In this document: positions 53,499 through 62,211 of the stretch, piece by piece | Layout: the number at the start of each line of letters is the position of its first letter | Numbering within the stretch: position 1 is the stretch's first letter | NCBI GenBank assembly: GCA_902799555.1 | Contig: CADCBB010000006.1 | Span: 96,166-160,165 of the forward strand | Source of the DNA: an uncultured Bacteroidales bacterium | GTDB taxonomy: Bacteria; Bacteroidota; Bacteroidia; Bacteroidales; Paludibacteraceae | Length of the DNA: 64,000 bases | Direction of reading: 5' to 3' | Notes under the pieces: model-generated | What the model was told of the DNA's origin: nothing | Seen by the model: the letters and a program-made list of their open reading frames with translations, nothing else | Database searches by the model: none | Translations under genes and position numbers: made by a program

Positions 53499-54276
53499 AT
53501 TTCAGTTTACGCTTGATTTCGTCAAGGGTCTTTTGCAGTTCATCAATTTTCTGACTTACCTCATCGTTATTGTCTTGCACCATCGCATCGACGAAGATTG
53601 AGTTAATGAACGACATGCCGATAATACCGCCTAAAATGAGTTGGAAGCAGAAATAGAGTCGCACAAACTCCGCCGCCATGGTCGTGATACCGTAGTACTC
53701 GGCAATGGCGTTGGGTATCTCATACCATCCTTCTACCGTACATATCTGGAACACAGCGTATATCGAACGCAGCGGTGTACCGAAACGCATGGGGTCAGCG
53801 TCACGGAACAGGCTGCAGTTGAGCAGACCAAAGATGATGATGATGACCAGAAAGCTGAGCAAAATCGCATACGACTCCCGCATCGCCCGTTTAAACCCTT
53901 CGATGACCTTGGTGAAGTTCGGGAAGAAATGCAGCACACGGAAGAAACGCAGCACACGCAGCAGTCGGAAGATCATCAGGAAGGACAGATCGGCCATGTC
54001 GTTCGGTACGAAGAGAGCGGCTACCGACGGTAATGAGAGGATGACCAGCGAACCGTCTAACCTATTCCATCCGTCACTCCAGTACCCCTTCACGCCGTAC
54101 TCCTTATGCTTGACGATCATTTCAAAGAGGAAGATGAACGTACAGATGGTATCCAGGATCCCCATGAAATAGTTCTCATACCCCGACACTTGTGCATAGA
54201 TAAGCACGGAGTTGATCAGGATAACAACGAGAATGAATCGTTCATTCAGCAGGACTTGCCTTATTTTCTCTCTCAT
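53497..54276 (-). CDS. Single-domain voltage-gated cation channel (BacNav-like ion transporter)
   Basis: 259 aa with six membrane segments. S4 carries regularly spaced arginines (FRLLRVLRFFRVLHFFP). The S3 to S4 stretch and the S4-S5 linker (KVIEGFKRAMRES) are conserved. The pore loop is FQICTVEGWYEIP: TVEGW stands where NaChBac-type channels have TLESW, keeping the selectivity Glu and Trp. S6 is followed by a predicted coiled coil (SQKIDELQKTLDEIKRKLK), as in tetrameric BacNav channels. It probably conducts Na+ or Ca2+ at the inner membrane. It is the last gene of an eight-gene operon. Confidence 0.88.
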   Translation of the reverse strand: MREKIRQVLLNERFILVVILINSVLIYAQVSGYENYFMGILDTICTFIFLFEMIVKHKEYGVKGYWSDGWNRLDGSLVILSLPSVAALFVPNDMADLSFLMIFRLLRVLRFFRVLHFFPNFTKVIEGFKRAMRESYAILLSFLVIIIIFGLLNCSLFRDADPMRFGTPLRSIYAVFQICTVEGWYEIPNAIAEYYGITTMAAEFVRLYFCFQLILGGIIGMSFINSIFVDAMVQDNNDEVSQKIDELQKTLDEIKRKLK

Positions 54277-54282
54277 AAGGGT

Positions 54283-55476
54283 TTATTTCTCGTTGTTATA
54301 CGCTTCAAGGGCTTTGCGGAGCACAATCATGGCTTTGGCCAAATCCTCTTTATTGAGCACATAGGCCATGCGGACTTGATGACGACCGTCTTCTGGATTC
54401 GTATAGAAACCGGTACCCGGCGCCATCATGACGGTCGAGCCTTCGTATTGGAAATCGGTGAGGCACCATTTGCAGAATTTCTCCACATCATCGACCGGCA
54501 ATTCGACCATCACATAGAATGCGCCGGTAGGAGCAGGGGCAAAGACGCCGGGTATCTGATTGAGTTGGTCGATCAAAAAATTACGTCGACCCAGATACTC
54601 GTCATACACCTCCTGCATGTACTCTTCGGGTGTAGAGAGGGATGCCTCGGCGATGATCTGGCCAAACAGGGGAGGACTCAGACGCGCTTGACAGAATTTC
54701 ATCACCGCTTCGCGTACGGCTTTGTTCTTCGTGATGAGGGCGCCGATACGGATACCGCACTCACTATATCGTTTGGACACGCTATCCACAAGCACCACGT
54801 TCTCTTCGATGCCCTCGAGGTGGCAGGCAGAGATATAGGGCGACTTGGTGTAGATGAACTCGCGATATACCTCATCCGAGATGAGGTACAGGTTGTATTT
54901 CTGCACAAGGTCCCGAATCTGCCGCATCTCCTGCTTGGTATAGAGATAACCGGTCGGGTTATTGGGGTTACAGATAAGGATGGCGCGGGTCTTCGGCGTG
55001 ATCTGCTTCTCAAACTCCTCTACCGGCGGCAACTTAAAGCCGTTCTTGATATCGGTCTTGACGGACTTAACCACTGCGCCGGCCGAGATCGCGAACGCCA
55101 TGTAGTTGGCATACGAGGGGTCGGTCACGATGATCTCGTCACCGGGATTAAGGCAACTCATGTAGGCAAACATAATGGCTTCCGAACCGCCGGCGGTGAT
55201 GATGATCTCATCCGGCGAAAGGTCAATGCCGTAATTGGCATAATAGCTGACCATCTTCGTACGCAAGGATTTGAGACCCTGAGAAGGCGAATACGCCAGA
55301 ATATCCTGCTGATAGTTCCTCACTGCCTCTAAGGCTTGAGGCGGTGTCTGGATATCGGGTTGACCGATATTGAGGTGATAGACATGTACGCCTGCCAACT
55401 TGGCGGCATCGGCATACTTAGCCAGTTTTCGAATAGGCGACTCAGGCATGGACTGAGCCCGTAAACTTATCTCCAT
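54283..55476 (-). CDS. PLP-dependent aminotransferase (class I/II)
   Basis: 397 aa. Blocks are LNIGQPDIQTPPQALEAV, ITAGGSEAIMFAYMSCLNPGDE, LICNPNNPTGYLY, LISDEVYREFIY and the Schiff-base lysine in DSVSKRYSECGIRIGALI. It is most like the aspartate/aromatic-type aminotransferases often annotated as pyridoxal phosphate-dependent aminotransferase in Bacteroidales. The substrate is not determinable. It overlaps the lipoate ligase-like gene by 35 nt. Confidence 0.88.
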   Translation of the reverse strand: MEISLRAQSMPESPIRKLAKYADAAKLAGVHVYHLNIGQPDIQTPPQALEAVRNYQQDILAYSPSQGLKSLRTKMVSYYANYGIDLSPDEIIITAGGSEAIMFAYMSCLNPGDEIIVTDPSYANYMAFAISAGAVVKSVKTDIKNGFKLPPVEEFEKQITPKTRAILICNPNNPTGYLYTKQEMRQIRDLVQKYNLYLISDEVYREFIYTKSPYISACHLEGIEENVVLVDSVSKRYSECGIRIGALITKNKAVREAVMKFCQARLSPPLFGQIIAEASLSTPEEYMQEVYDEYLGRRNFLIDQLNQIPGVFAPAPTGAFYVMVELPVDDVEKFCKWCLTDFQYEGSTVMMAPGTGFYTNPEDGRHQVRMAYVLNKEDLAKAMIVLRKALEAYNNEK

Positions 55477-56080
55477 ATTGTTCTATGTATGCGCGCAACG
55501 CGTGTATGTCCGCGAACGCGTCTGTTAATTCTTTAAGGTTCGCTACCCGTTGTCGAACGGAAGCGACGCCATGTTTGGCGAGTTTGTCGGTCGTAGGCGT
55601 GATGGCCTGTTGCAAGGCATCAAGATTGACGTCAAACAGCAGGGTCGAATGCACGATCGTACCGGTAGGCGATGTGAAGCACGCCGCGCCGGAAACCTTA
55701 CGGCCCTCCACTAAAATATCATTATGTTCGGTTGTCACCGCCGGTATATTTTGGGCGGCAAGCGCATTGCGAACAAAGGTTAAAAAGTCTGCAAACACCT
55801 GTTCGCTATGTATAGAGGGCGAAATATACGAGAGCATCAAGTTGCCTTGATCGGCATAGACGCACCCTCCTCCACTCTTGCGTTGCACAACCGCGATGCC
55901 GTTTTGGCGGCAGTAAGCTTCGTTGACTTCTACCTCTGCCGACTGATGTCGACCGTAGATGACGGTAGGCGACACGATCCAGGTAAAGAGCGTCAGCTCC
56001 TTGACGTCCTTGACCAGATCCTGCTCTATCTGCAGGTACTCAGCCAAGGACAGATTTTCCGGATAGTGTACTACAAGCAT
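55442..56080 (-). CDS. Lipoate--protein ligase A family protein (catalytic domain only)
   Basis: 212 aa. The LplA/BPL-LipB fold is marked by VVQRKSGGGCVYADQGNLML (the RRxSGGGxVxHD-like motif) and by ILVEGRKVSGAACF with the conserved Lys. The accessory C-terminal domain of E. coli LplA is missing, so it may need a partner or act as an octanoyl/lipoyl transferase. The 2-oxo acid dehydrogenase substrates are not in this window. It overlaps guaD by 10 nt. Confidence 0.82.
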   Translation of the reverse strand: MLVVHYPENLSLAEYLQIEQDLVKDVKELTLFTWIVSPTVIYGRHQSAEVEVNEAYCRQNGIAVVQRKSGGGCVYADQGNLMLSYISPSIHSEQVFADFLTFVRNALAAQNIPAVTTEHNDILVEGRKVSGAACFTSPTGTIVHSTLLFDVNLDALQQAITPTTDKLAKHGVASVRQRVANLKELTDAFADIHALRAYIEQYGDKFTGSVHA

Positions 56081-57348
56081 GGTTCGGTCAGTTCGACTCC
56101 GCGGCAGAAGCGACGTTTGATATCGCGATCATCGCCGAGGTAGATATAGCGTTCGAGACGTTGCTCAAGGGTATAGTTATCGTAATTGAGGTAACGGTCA
56201 TCAACCAGCAAGGCATCGAACTCATAGCCGGGCTCGAACGAACCGACTTTACCGAAGAACGATCCGCCGCCTTTGGTAGCCAGGTAAAAGACTTCACTCA
56301 GGCTAAGGAACGACATCTCGCCTTTCGTCTGCGCATAGTTGAGTTTGGATACCTGGATCGCATACTGCATCACACGCAACATTGACATGTGGTGACCGGC
56401 AGAGACGTCCGTACCAAGCGCCACATTGATACCCGCGTTGAGGAACTTACGGATTGGCGCCATGCCGGAAGACAAGTTACTGTTCGACATCGGACAGTGC
56501 ACCACATAAACGCCGTTCTTGCGCATCAGTTCGAGTTCTTCACCGTCGGTGTAGCAGCAATGCGCCATGAGCGTAGGCGTTTGACCGAAGAGCCCGTACT
56601 TGTCATACGCACCGCCATAACAAGTGGTATCAGGTTCGAGTTCCTTCACCCAACTGATCTCGGAACGGTTCTCACTCAGGTGAGATTGAACCGGCATACC
56701 GGTCTCGGCAGCATACTCACCCAAAGCGCGGAGCATCTTATCCGAACAGGACGGTACAAAACGCGGCGTGATGATCGGTTGCACCAGACCCTCTCCGTGT
56801 TCGTCGAGGTGAGCCTTGAGCATGCGCATGCCCTCTATCAGTTCGGCCGTGGTGTTCTGCAGCGTGTCGGGACTGTTCCTGTTCATACCCACGATACCTA
56901 CCATCGCCCCCATCCCGGCTTGAATGAAAAGGTCCGCCAAGATACGCGTGGACTCCGGATGGATCGTACCGAAAACGGCACTGCGCATCGTACCTTGCAT
57001 CCATAGTTCGTGCACGAACCGGCGGTACATGCGACGCGCATATTCCGGATCAGCGTACTTCGTCTCTTCCGGAAAGGTATAGGTATTGAGCCAAGGCAGC
57101 AATTCGAGATCAAGCGCCAGGCCCATATTACGGTACTGCGGCGCATGGACATGCAGGTCATTGAATGCAGGGATCAGGATCTTGTCGCCAAAATCCATCA
57201 CCTGTCGACGCCAGTCCATATTCTCCGGCAGTTCGGTATAGATACCTTCAATTAGGCCATTCGATTTAACAACGATATAGCCATGCGGAATGATCTCAAA
57301 CTTACCCGGCGTGGGGGTATGGATGATGTTAGCTCTGTATATTTTCAT
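56071..57348 (-). CDS. guaD: Guanine deaminase-like amidohydrolase
   Basis: 425 aa. The metal-dependent amidohydrolase motifs are LIPAFNDLHVHAPQYRNMGL (HxH), MPVQSHLSENRSEISWV, MAHCCYTDGEELELM, and VALGTDVSAGHHMSML (Asp). The spacing and APQYRN following HVH are characteristic of guanine deaminase. It hydrolyses guanine to xanthine in purine salvage or catabolism. It overlaps the GtrA-like gene by 20 nt. Confidence 0.9.
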   Translation of the reverse strand: MKIYRANIIHTPTPGKFEIIPHGYIVVKSNGLIEGIYTELPENMDWRRQVMDFGDKILIPAFNDLHVHAPQYRNMGLALDLELLPWLNTYTFPEETKYADPEYARRMYRRFVHELWMQGTMRSAVFGTIHPESTRILADLFIQAGMGAMVGIVGMNRNSPDTLQNTTAELIEGMRMLKAHLDEHGEGLVQPIITPRFVPSCSDKMLRALGEYAAETGMPVQSHLSENRSEISWVKELEPDTTCYGGAYDKYGLFGQTPTLMAHCCYTDGEELELMRKNGVYVVHCPMSNSNLSSGMAPIRKFLNAGINVALGTDVSAGHHMSMLRVMQYAIQVSKLNYAQTKGEMSFLSLSEVFYLATKGGGSFFGKVGSFEPGYEFDALLVDDRYLNYDNYTLEQRLERYIYLGDDRDIKRRFCRGVELTEPCL

Positions 57349-57775
57349 GCTTTTTATGCTTAAAGAAGAGTAAACAAATCAAATAATTGATACAGCCTCC
57401 GATGAAGATGACCACATAACTGATATACACATTCGATAAGTTTGGCAGCAATGCGATACAAAGGGGCAACAAACCCAACTGTATCGGCAGATTGACGGCT
57501 CGCGCTATCAGGAATCCGCCTGCATTCTTCCATGAAGGACGAGTGCCGAAAGTGTACCAATTTAGCAGAAGATAGTTGATCCCCATCTCTACCAAATAGC
57601 CCAACACAAAGGCAGTGTAGTACAAAATACCCGTTTTAATCTCTTCCGGCACCTTAAATGCAAGAAGGAAAAGCTCGAAGAACCATGTTTGCAGGAACAT
57701 ACCTGTAGTGCCGACTACGGCAAAGCGTACAGCACTTCGGATCTTCTCCGGCAGATAACTCGTCAATAATTTCAT
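57329..57775 (-). CDS. GtrA-family membrane protein
   Basis: 148 aa with four membrane segments. The N-terminal RFAVVGTTGMFLQTWFFELF and the GYLVEMGINYLLLNWYTF segment match GtrA (bactoprenol-linked glycan translocation) proteins. It probably flips or channels lipid-linked sugars for surface polysaccharide decoration. No partner glycosyltransferase is adjacent. It is 4 nt downstream of alaS. Confidence 0.87.
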   Translation of the reverse strand: MKLLTSYLPEKIRSAVRFAVVGTTGMFLQTWFFELFLLAFKVPEEIKTGILYYTAFVLGYLVEMGINYLLLNWYTFGTRPSWKNAGGFLIARAVNLPIQLGLLPLCIALLPNLSNVYISYVVIFIGGCINYLICLLFFKHKKHENIQS

Positions 57776-57779
57776 TGCG

Positions 57780-60386
57780 TTAAGCGGTTAGATTATTTAG
57801 GAGTTCTTCCATTGCGGCATTCAAGCCGTTGACGTCACGTCCACCGGCCGTTGCAAACCAAGGTTGGCCACCTCCGCCGCCTTGGATATGCTTGGCAGCG
57901 GACTTGATCATCGCGCCGGCATTCTTTCCTTCATCAACCAGCGGTTGAGAAAGGAAGACAGCTATCGTCGGCTTACCTTCGAACTGCGTTGCAGCCACTA
58001 CTGCGAACTTGACTTCGGTAAACTTACCGCGCAAGAGCGGCATCACGCCACGGATCATCTCCGGGTTCTGTTCGCCGGAAAGACGTACGAGTTTAATATC
58101 GCCGAAATCCTCAGCGCCGGCAATAATATGGTCGCGGAACTGCTCGATCTTCTCTGCCGTGAATTGCTCAATCTGCTTCTTGAGCGTCGCGTTCTCATCA
58201 ATGAATTTATGTACAGCGCCTGCCAGATCCGGAGCATTGTTAAAGAGCACCTTCAGGCCATTAAGCATATCCTGTGCCGCATAATAAAGTTCGTCCGCTT
58301 TGGCTGCCGTCACGGCTTCGATACGACGCACACCGGCTGCTACCGAAGTCTCCATGATGATACGGATTGCACCGATACGACCGGTCGAAGAAACGTGGCA
58401 TCCTCCGCACAGTTCGACGGAGTCGCCGAACTTAATCACGCGGACATCATCTCCGTATTTCTCGCCGAACAACGCCATCGCTCCCATCGCTTTGGCTTCC
58501 GCGATCGGCGTATGACGACTCTCCTCAAGATGGAAATCACGACGTACAAACGCATTCGCGACCTGCTCTACCTTACGCAGCTCTTCCGGCGTCACTTTCT
58601 GGAAATGGCTAAAATCAAAACGCAAGCTGTCAGCCGTTACCAAACTACCCTTCTGCTCCACATGTTTACCAAGCACCTCACGCAACGCGTGGTGAATGAT
58701 ATGGGTAGCCGAGTGGTTGCAAGCGATGGCCTGACGACGCTCTGCATCAACGGTAGCCAACAACGTGCCGTTGAGGTCAGCCGGCAGTTCGGCAAGGATA
58801 TGAACTGGTAAGTTGTTCTCTTTCTTCGTATCGATCACGCGTACGTTACCAAGCGTACCTGTGTCGCCTACCTCGCCACCCATCTCGGCATAGAAAGGCG
58901 TCTTATCGAGTACAACCTGGTAGAACGATTTACCCTTCTGGCTCACCTGACGGTAACGCAGGATCTTCGTTTCTACGCTCAGTTCATCGTATCCGACAAA
59001 CTCTGTATCCCCTTCTGCCAATACCGTCCAGTCGCCAAGGTCCTGTTTGTTTGCCTCACGACCCATCGATTTCTGATGCTCTAAAGCCTTATTGTATTCG
59101 TCCTCATTGGTCGTAAAGCCGTTCTCACGCAAGATCAGTTCGGTGAGATCCAACGGGAAACCGTAGGTATCTTTGAGGGTGAATACATCGACACCGGAGA
59201 TCTCGGTCTTACCGGCTTTGTGTGCCTCGTCCATCAGCTTATCGAGCAGACCTATACCCTTGTCGAGCGTACGGAGGAACGCCTCTTCCTCGGACTTGAT
59301 GACCGGAGTGATCTGCGCCTCTTGCGCCTTCAGTTCGGGATAAGCCGTACCAAGATCGGCAATGAGTTGCGGCACAAGTTGATAAAGGAATGCGTTGCGC
59401 ATGCCTAAGAACGTATAGCCGTAACGCACCGCACGACGCAGGATACGACGGATGACATATCCCGCTTTCTCGTTACTCGGCAACTGTCCGTCCGTGATGG
59501 CAAAAGCGATGGTACGGATATGGTCCGCAATGACACGCATCGCGATGTCTATCTTCTCGTCCTTGCCGTACTCGCATCCGCAGATAGCACCGATCTTATG
59601 CAGCATCGGCTGGAACACATCCGTGTCGTAGTTCGAAGTCTTCCCCTGGATCGTACGCACCAGACGCTCAAAACCCATACCTGTGTCGATCACTTTCTTG
59701 GCAAGCGGCTCCAAGCTACCGTCCGCTTTGCGGTTATATTGCATGAAGACGATGTTCCAGATCTCAATCACCTGCGGATGATCTTTGTTGACCAACTCAC
59801 GGCCCGGCACTTTAGCGCGTTCCTCAGCCGAACGGCTGTCGACGTGGATCTCACTACACGGACCACAAGGACCGGTATCGCCCATCTCCCAAAAGTTATC
59901 ATGCTTGTTACCGTTCAGAATATGATCGGCAGGTAAGTGCTTTGCCCAGATAGAAGCCGCTTCGTCATCACGACTCAGACCTTCTTCGGGAGAACCCTCG
60001 AAGACGGTGGCATACAAATTAGCCGGGTCGATCTTGAGCACATCGACGATATACTCCCATGCGAAATCAATCGCCTCTTTCTTGAAATAATCGCCGAACG
60101 ACCAGTTACCCAGCATCTCAAACATCGTGTGGTGGTAAGTATCATGGCCTACTTCCTCCAGGTCGTTATGCTTTCCCGACACACGCAGACATTTCTGGCT
60201 GTCTGCCACACGCGGATACTTGATCGGGTCATTGCCCAAAATGATACCCTTCCACGGGTTCATACCGGCATTGGTAAACATCAAAGTCGGGTCATCTTTG
60301 ATCACCATCGGAGCCGAAGGTACTACTTGATGCCCTTTCGACGCCATAAAATCCAAAAAACTTTGTCTAATCTCTTGACTTGTCAT
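57780..60386 (-). CDS. alaS: Alanine--tRNA ligase
   Basis: 868 aa. The N-terminal class II core has [34 protein letters not shown] and the [16 protein letters not shown] motif. The editing domain has [16 protein letters not shown] and [16 protein letters not shown] (zinc ligands HxxxH and CxxxH). The DHHA1/C-Ala domain ends with [14 protein letters not shown]. It charges tRNA-Ala and hydrolyses Ser-tRNA-Ala. Confidence 0.98.
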   Translation of the reverse strand: MTSQEIRQSFLDFMASKGHQVVPSAPMVIKDDPTLMFTNAGMNPWKGIILGNDPIKYPRVADSQKCLRVSGKHNDLEEVGHDTYHHTMFEMLGNWSFGDYFKKEAIDFAWEYIVDVLKIDPANLYATVFEGSPEEGLSRDDEAASIWAKHLPADHILNGNKHDNFWEMGDTGPCGPCSEIHVDSRSAEERAKVPGRELVNKDHPQVIEIWNIVFMQYNRKADGSLEPLAKKVIDTGMGFERLVRTIQGKTSNYDTDVFQPMLHKIGAICGCEYGKDEKIDIAMRVIADHIRTIAFAITDGQLPSNEKAGYVIRRILRRAVRYGYTFLGMRNAFLYQLVPQLIADLGTAYPELKAQEAQITPVIKSEEEAFLRTLDKGIGLLDKLMDEAHKAGKTEISGVDVFTLKDTYGFPLDLTELILRENGFTTNEDEYNKALEHQKSMGREANKQDLGDWTVLAEGDTEFVGYDELSVETKILRYRQVSQKGKSFYQVVLDKTPFYAEMGGEVGDTGTLGNVRVIDTKKENNLPVHILAELPADLNGTLLATVDAERRQAIACNHSATHIIHHALREVLGKHVEQKGSLVTADSLRFDFSHFQKVTPEELRKVEQVANAFVRRDFHLEESRHTPIAEAKAMGAMALFGEKYGDDVRVIKFGDSVELCGGCHVSSTGRIGAIRIIMETSVAAGVRRIEAVTAAKADELYYAAQDMLNGLKVLFNNAPDLAGAVHKFIDENATLKKQIEQFTAEKIEQFRDHIIAGAEDFGDIKLVRLSGEQNPEMIRGVMPLLRGKFTEVKFAVVAATQFEGKPTIAVFLSQPLVDEGKNAGAMIKSAAKHIQGGGGGQPWFATAGGRDVNGLNAAMEELLNNLTA

Positions 60387-60392
60387 ATATTC

Positions 60393-61499
60393 TTATTCTT
60401 TATTTTCGTTGTACTTCGTCGTTTTAAAGTCCATAAACTCGCGCCGCGGACGTCCCTCTTTGTCGTCGCGCTCAATGAACGGCAGAGGGTTGGCTGTCAA
60501 CTCATCGTACTCGGCTCGCTGACGAATCACGTCCAGCGCCATGTAGATCGCATTGCGCATGCTCTGTCCGTCCGCAAGGTTCTTACCTGCGATATCATAA
60601 CCCGTACCATGATCGGGAGAGGTGCGTACGACCGGAAGACCGGCTGTGAAATTGACGCCACTCATATCAAGCGTCTTGAAAGGAATGAGCCCTTGGTCAT
60701 GATACATCGCCAACACAGCATCGAAATGCGCAAAATGACCGGACCCGAAGAAACCGTCTGCGGCATAAGGTCCAAACGCCCATATACCATGCTCTTTCGC
60801 TTTGTTGATAGCCGGCACGATGATCTCCTGCTCTTCCTTGCCCAGCAGACCTTGATCACCTGCATGCGGATTCAATGCCAAGACAGCAATGCGCGGTTTC
60901 TCCATTCCAAAATCACGCTTGAGACTATTGTTGAGCAACGTCAGTTTTGCCAAAATCCGCTCCTCTGTGATCTGCGCAGGGATATCCGCTAAAGCCACAT
61001 GATTGCATACCAGCGCCACGCGAAGCGTCTCTGTACAAAGCATCATCAGGCTTCCACCATTTGCATCATTTGCATCATTAAACTTTTTCTCCAGATACTC
61101 CGTATGCCCTCCTTGCAAAGCCTCCTTGTTCAGCGGTGCAGTTACAAGAGCCTGCACTAAACCAGCCTTGAGATCTCGGCATGCACGATCCAACGAAGCT
61201 TTAGCAGCTTTGTTGGCATCTTCGGACGGTTGGCCTAAGTTCACCGGCACGTTGTCCGTATAGCAGGTAATGAGATTGAGACGTCCTTCCTTCGCTTGAT
61301 CGGCACTGTCAATAGGATTCCATGTGATATTACGGTGATCTTCATCCAAGGTCTGGATATGCTTCTTCGCCACGGCAGCGTTGCCGTAAATGACCGGACG
61401 CATGATCTCAAACATGTGCGACTCCAAGAGCGCTTTGAGGATCACCTCATATCCGATACCGTTCGTATCACCGGCTGTTATTGCTATGATAGGTTTCAT
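60393..61499 (-). CDS. pdxA: 4-Hydroxythreonine-4-phosphate dehydrogenase
   Basis: 368 aa. Blocks are KPIIAITAGDTNGIGYEVIL, VTAPLNKEALQGGHTEYL, LNPHAGDQGLLGKEE, AMYHDQGLIPFKTL (metal-binding His) and VRTSPDHGTGYDIAGKNLA. It oxidises 4-phosphohydroxy-L-threonine in pyridoxal phosphate synthesis (DXP-dependent route), consistent with the PLP enzymes nearby. A nonamer repeat island adds NDANDANGG in a loop after the substrate-binding His motif. It lies 6 nt upstream of alaS. Confidence 0.95.
   Translation of the reverse strand: MKPIIAITAGDTNGIGYEVILKALLESHMFEIMRPVIYGNAAVAKKHIQTLDEDHRNITWNPIDSADQAKEGRLNLITCYTDNVPVNLGQPSEDANKAAKASLDRACRDLKAGLVQALVTAPLNKEALQGGHTEYLEKKFNDANDANGGSLMMLCTETLRVALVCNHVALADIPAQITEERILAKLTLLNNSLKRDFGMEKPRIAVLALNPHAGDQGLLGKEEQEIIVPAINKAKEHGIWAFGPYAADGFFGSGHFAHFDAVLAMYHDQGLIPFKTLDMSGVNFTAGLPVVRTSPDHGTGYDIAGKNLADGQSMRNAIYMALDVIRQRAEYDELTANPLPFIERDDKEGRPRREFMDFKTTKYNENKE
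61058..61083. repeat. Short tandem repeat island, about 2.9 x 9 bp, in pdxA
   Basis: CATTTGCAT twice then CATTAAAC. It encodes FNDANDANGG and shares its unit with the gyrA tail island at 9250-9276. Confidence 0.75.
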
Positions 61500-61503
61500 A
61501 AAA

Positions 61504-61531
61504 AATTACCAATTACAAATGACAAATTACC
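61504..61531. repeat. Short tandem repeat island, 4 x 7 bp, at nitroreductase/pdxA junction
   Basis: AATTACC, AATTACA, AATGACA, AATTACC. It covers the nitroreductase stop and the spacer before pdxA. Confidence 0.85.
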
Positions 61532-62042
61532 ATTGTTCGTTATGAATTTTCTCGTACTTCAGTCGAGAAAGGTCATACGAACTTCTATCTTCATCGGGGT
61601 AACCGAGGGCTATCGCGCAGAGCACTACCTTATCCTCCGGAATCCCAAACAGCGTCCGCGTCAACTCTGGTGCACCTTCGCGCTCATAAACATGACACCA
61701 ACACGCACCGATACCCTGCTCCGCTGCTGCAAGTAGAATATGCTCCGCAGCTATCGCACCGTCTGCCATCCAGGTATTGTCGCACAACGTCGGGTCCAGG
61801 GCAATGATGATTGCAGCTTTCGCGGTATTGAACATCTGAGATCCGTACGTACGGCATCCCGCTAAAGGACGCAGTTTTGCCTCGTCATGCGTCACGATAA
61901 ACTCCCACGGACAAGTCCGCTTGGCGCTTGGACTCATCAACGCGCAACGCAGCATATAGTCTATTTTCTCCTGCTCCACCGGCCTGTCCGTATACTTCCG
62001 AATCGACCTTCTCCGCTGACATAATTGTTCAAAAGATTCCAT
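61527..62042 (-). CDS. Nitroreductase family FMN oxidoreductase
   Basis: 171 aa, the compact nitroreductase size. FMN-binding pattern CQRRRSIRKYTDRPVEQEKI at the N-terminus, RCALMSPSAKRTCPWEFIV, DGAIAAEHILLAAAEQGIGACWCH, and a late VVLCAIALGYPDE. It reduces nitro-compounds, quinones or flavins with NAD(P)H; the physiological substrate is unknown. It is the first gene of an eight-gene operon. Confidence 0.9.
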   Translation of the reverse strand: MESFEQLCQRRRSIRKYTDRPVEQEKIDYMLRCALMSPSAKRTCPWEFIVTHDEAKLRPLAGCRTYGSQMFNTAKAAIIIALDPTLCDNTWMADGAIAAEHILLAAAEQGIGACWCHVYEREGAPELTRTLFGIPEDKVVLCAIALGYPDEDRSSYDLSRLKYEKIHNEQW

Positions 62043-62061
62043 ATTACTCCAAATTAGCGCG

Positions 62062-62093
62062 CAAAATTACAAAAAAAAAATGACATATACAAA
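62062..62093 (-). promoter_or_regulatory. Promoter of the nitroreductase-pdxA-alaS operon, -33 box inside a dyad
   Basis: Minus strand TTTG (62093-62090), 20 nt with a T run, TAATTTTG (62069-62062). The -33 box lies in the dyad CATATAC-AAAT-GTATATG, matching the LRR gene promoter. Confidence 0.83.
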
Positions 62094-62171
62094 TGTATAT
62101 GCCGAAATTTATATTTTTTTACTTGTTTTTGTTTGCAAATTGCACAAAATCGATGCAAACATACACTTTTT

Positions 62172-62203
62172 TTTGCATATTTGCATTTTTTGTTGTACCT
62201 TTG
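62172..62203 (+). promoter_or_regulatory. Promoter of the GH53 gene
   Basis: TTTG at 62172-62175, 20 nt, TACCTTTG at 62196-62203. The -33 box reads TTTGCATATTTGCATT, the same dyad class as glyA and fbp. The ATG follows 8 nt after the -7 box. Confidence 0.85.
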
Positions 62204-62211
62204 TACCCGTT

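Noticed and set aside
54106-55332. 408-codon plus-strand frame opposite the aminotransferase
   Set aside because: It is a shadow of a well-supported PLP enzyme gene, with no domain and a His/Asp-rich composition typical of reverse-strand frames.
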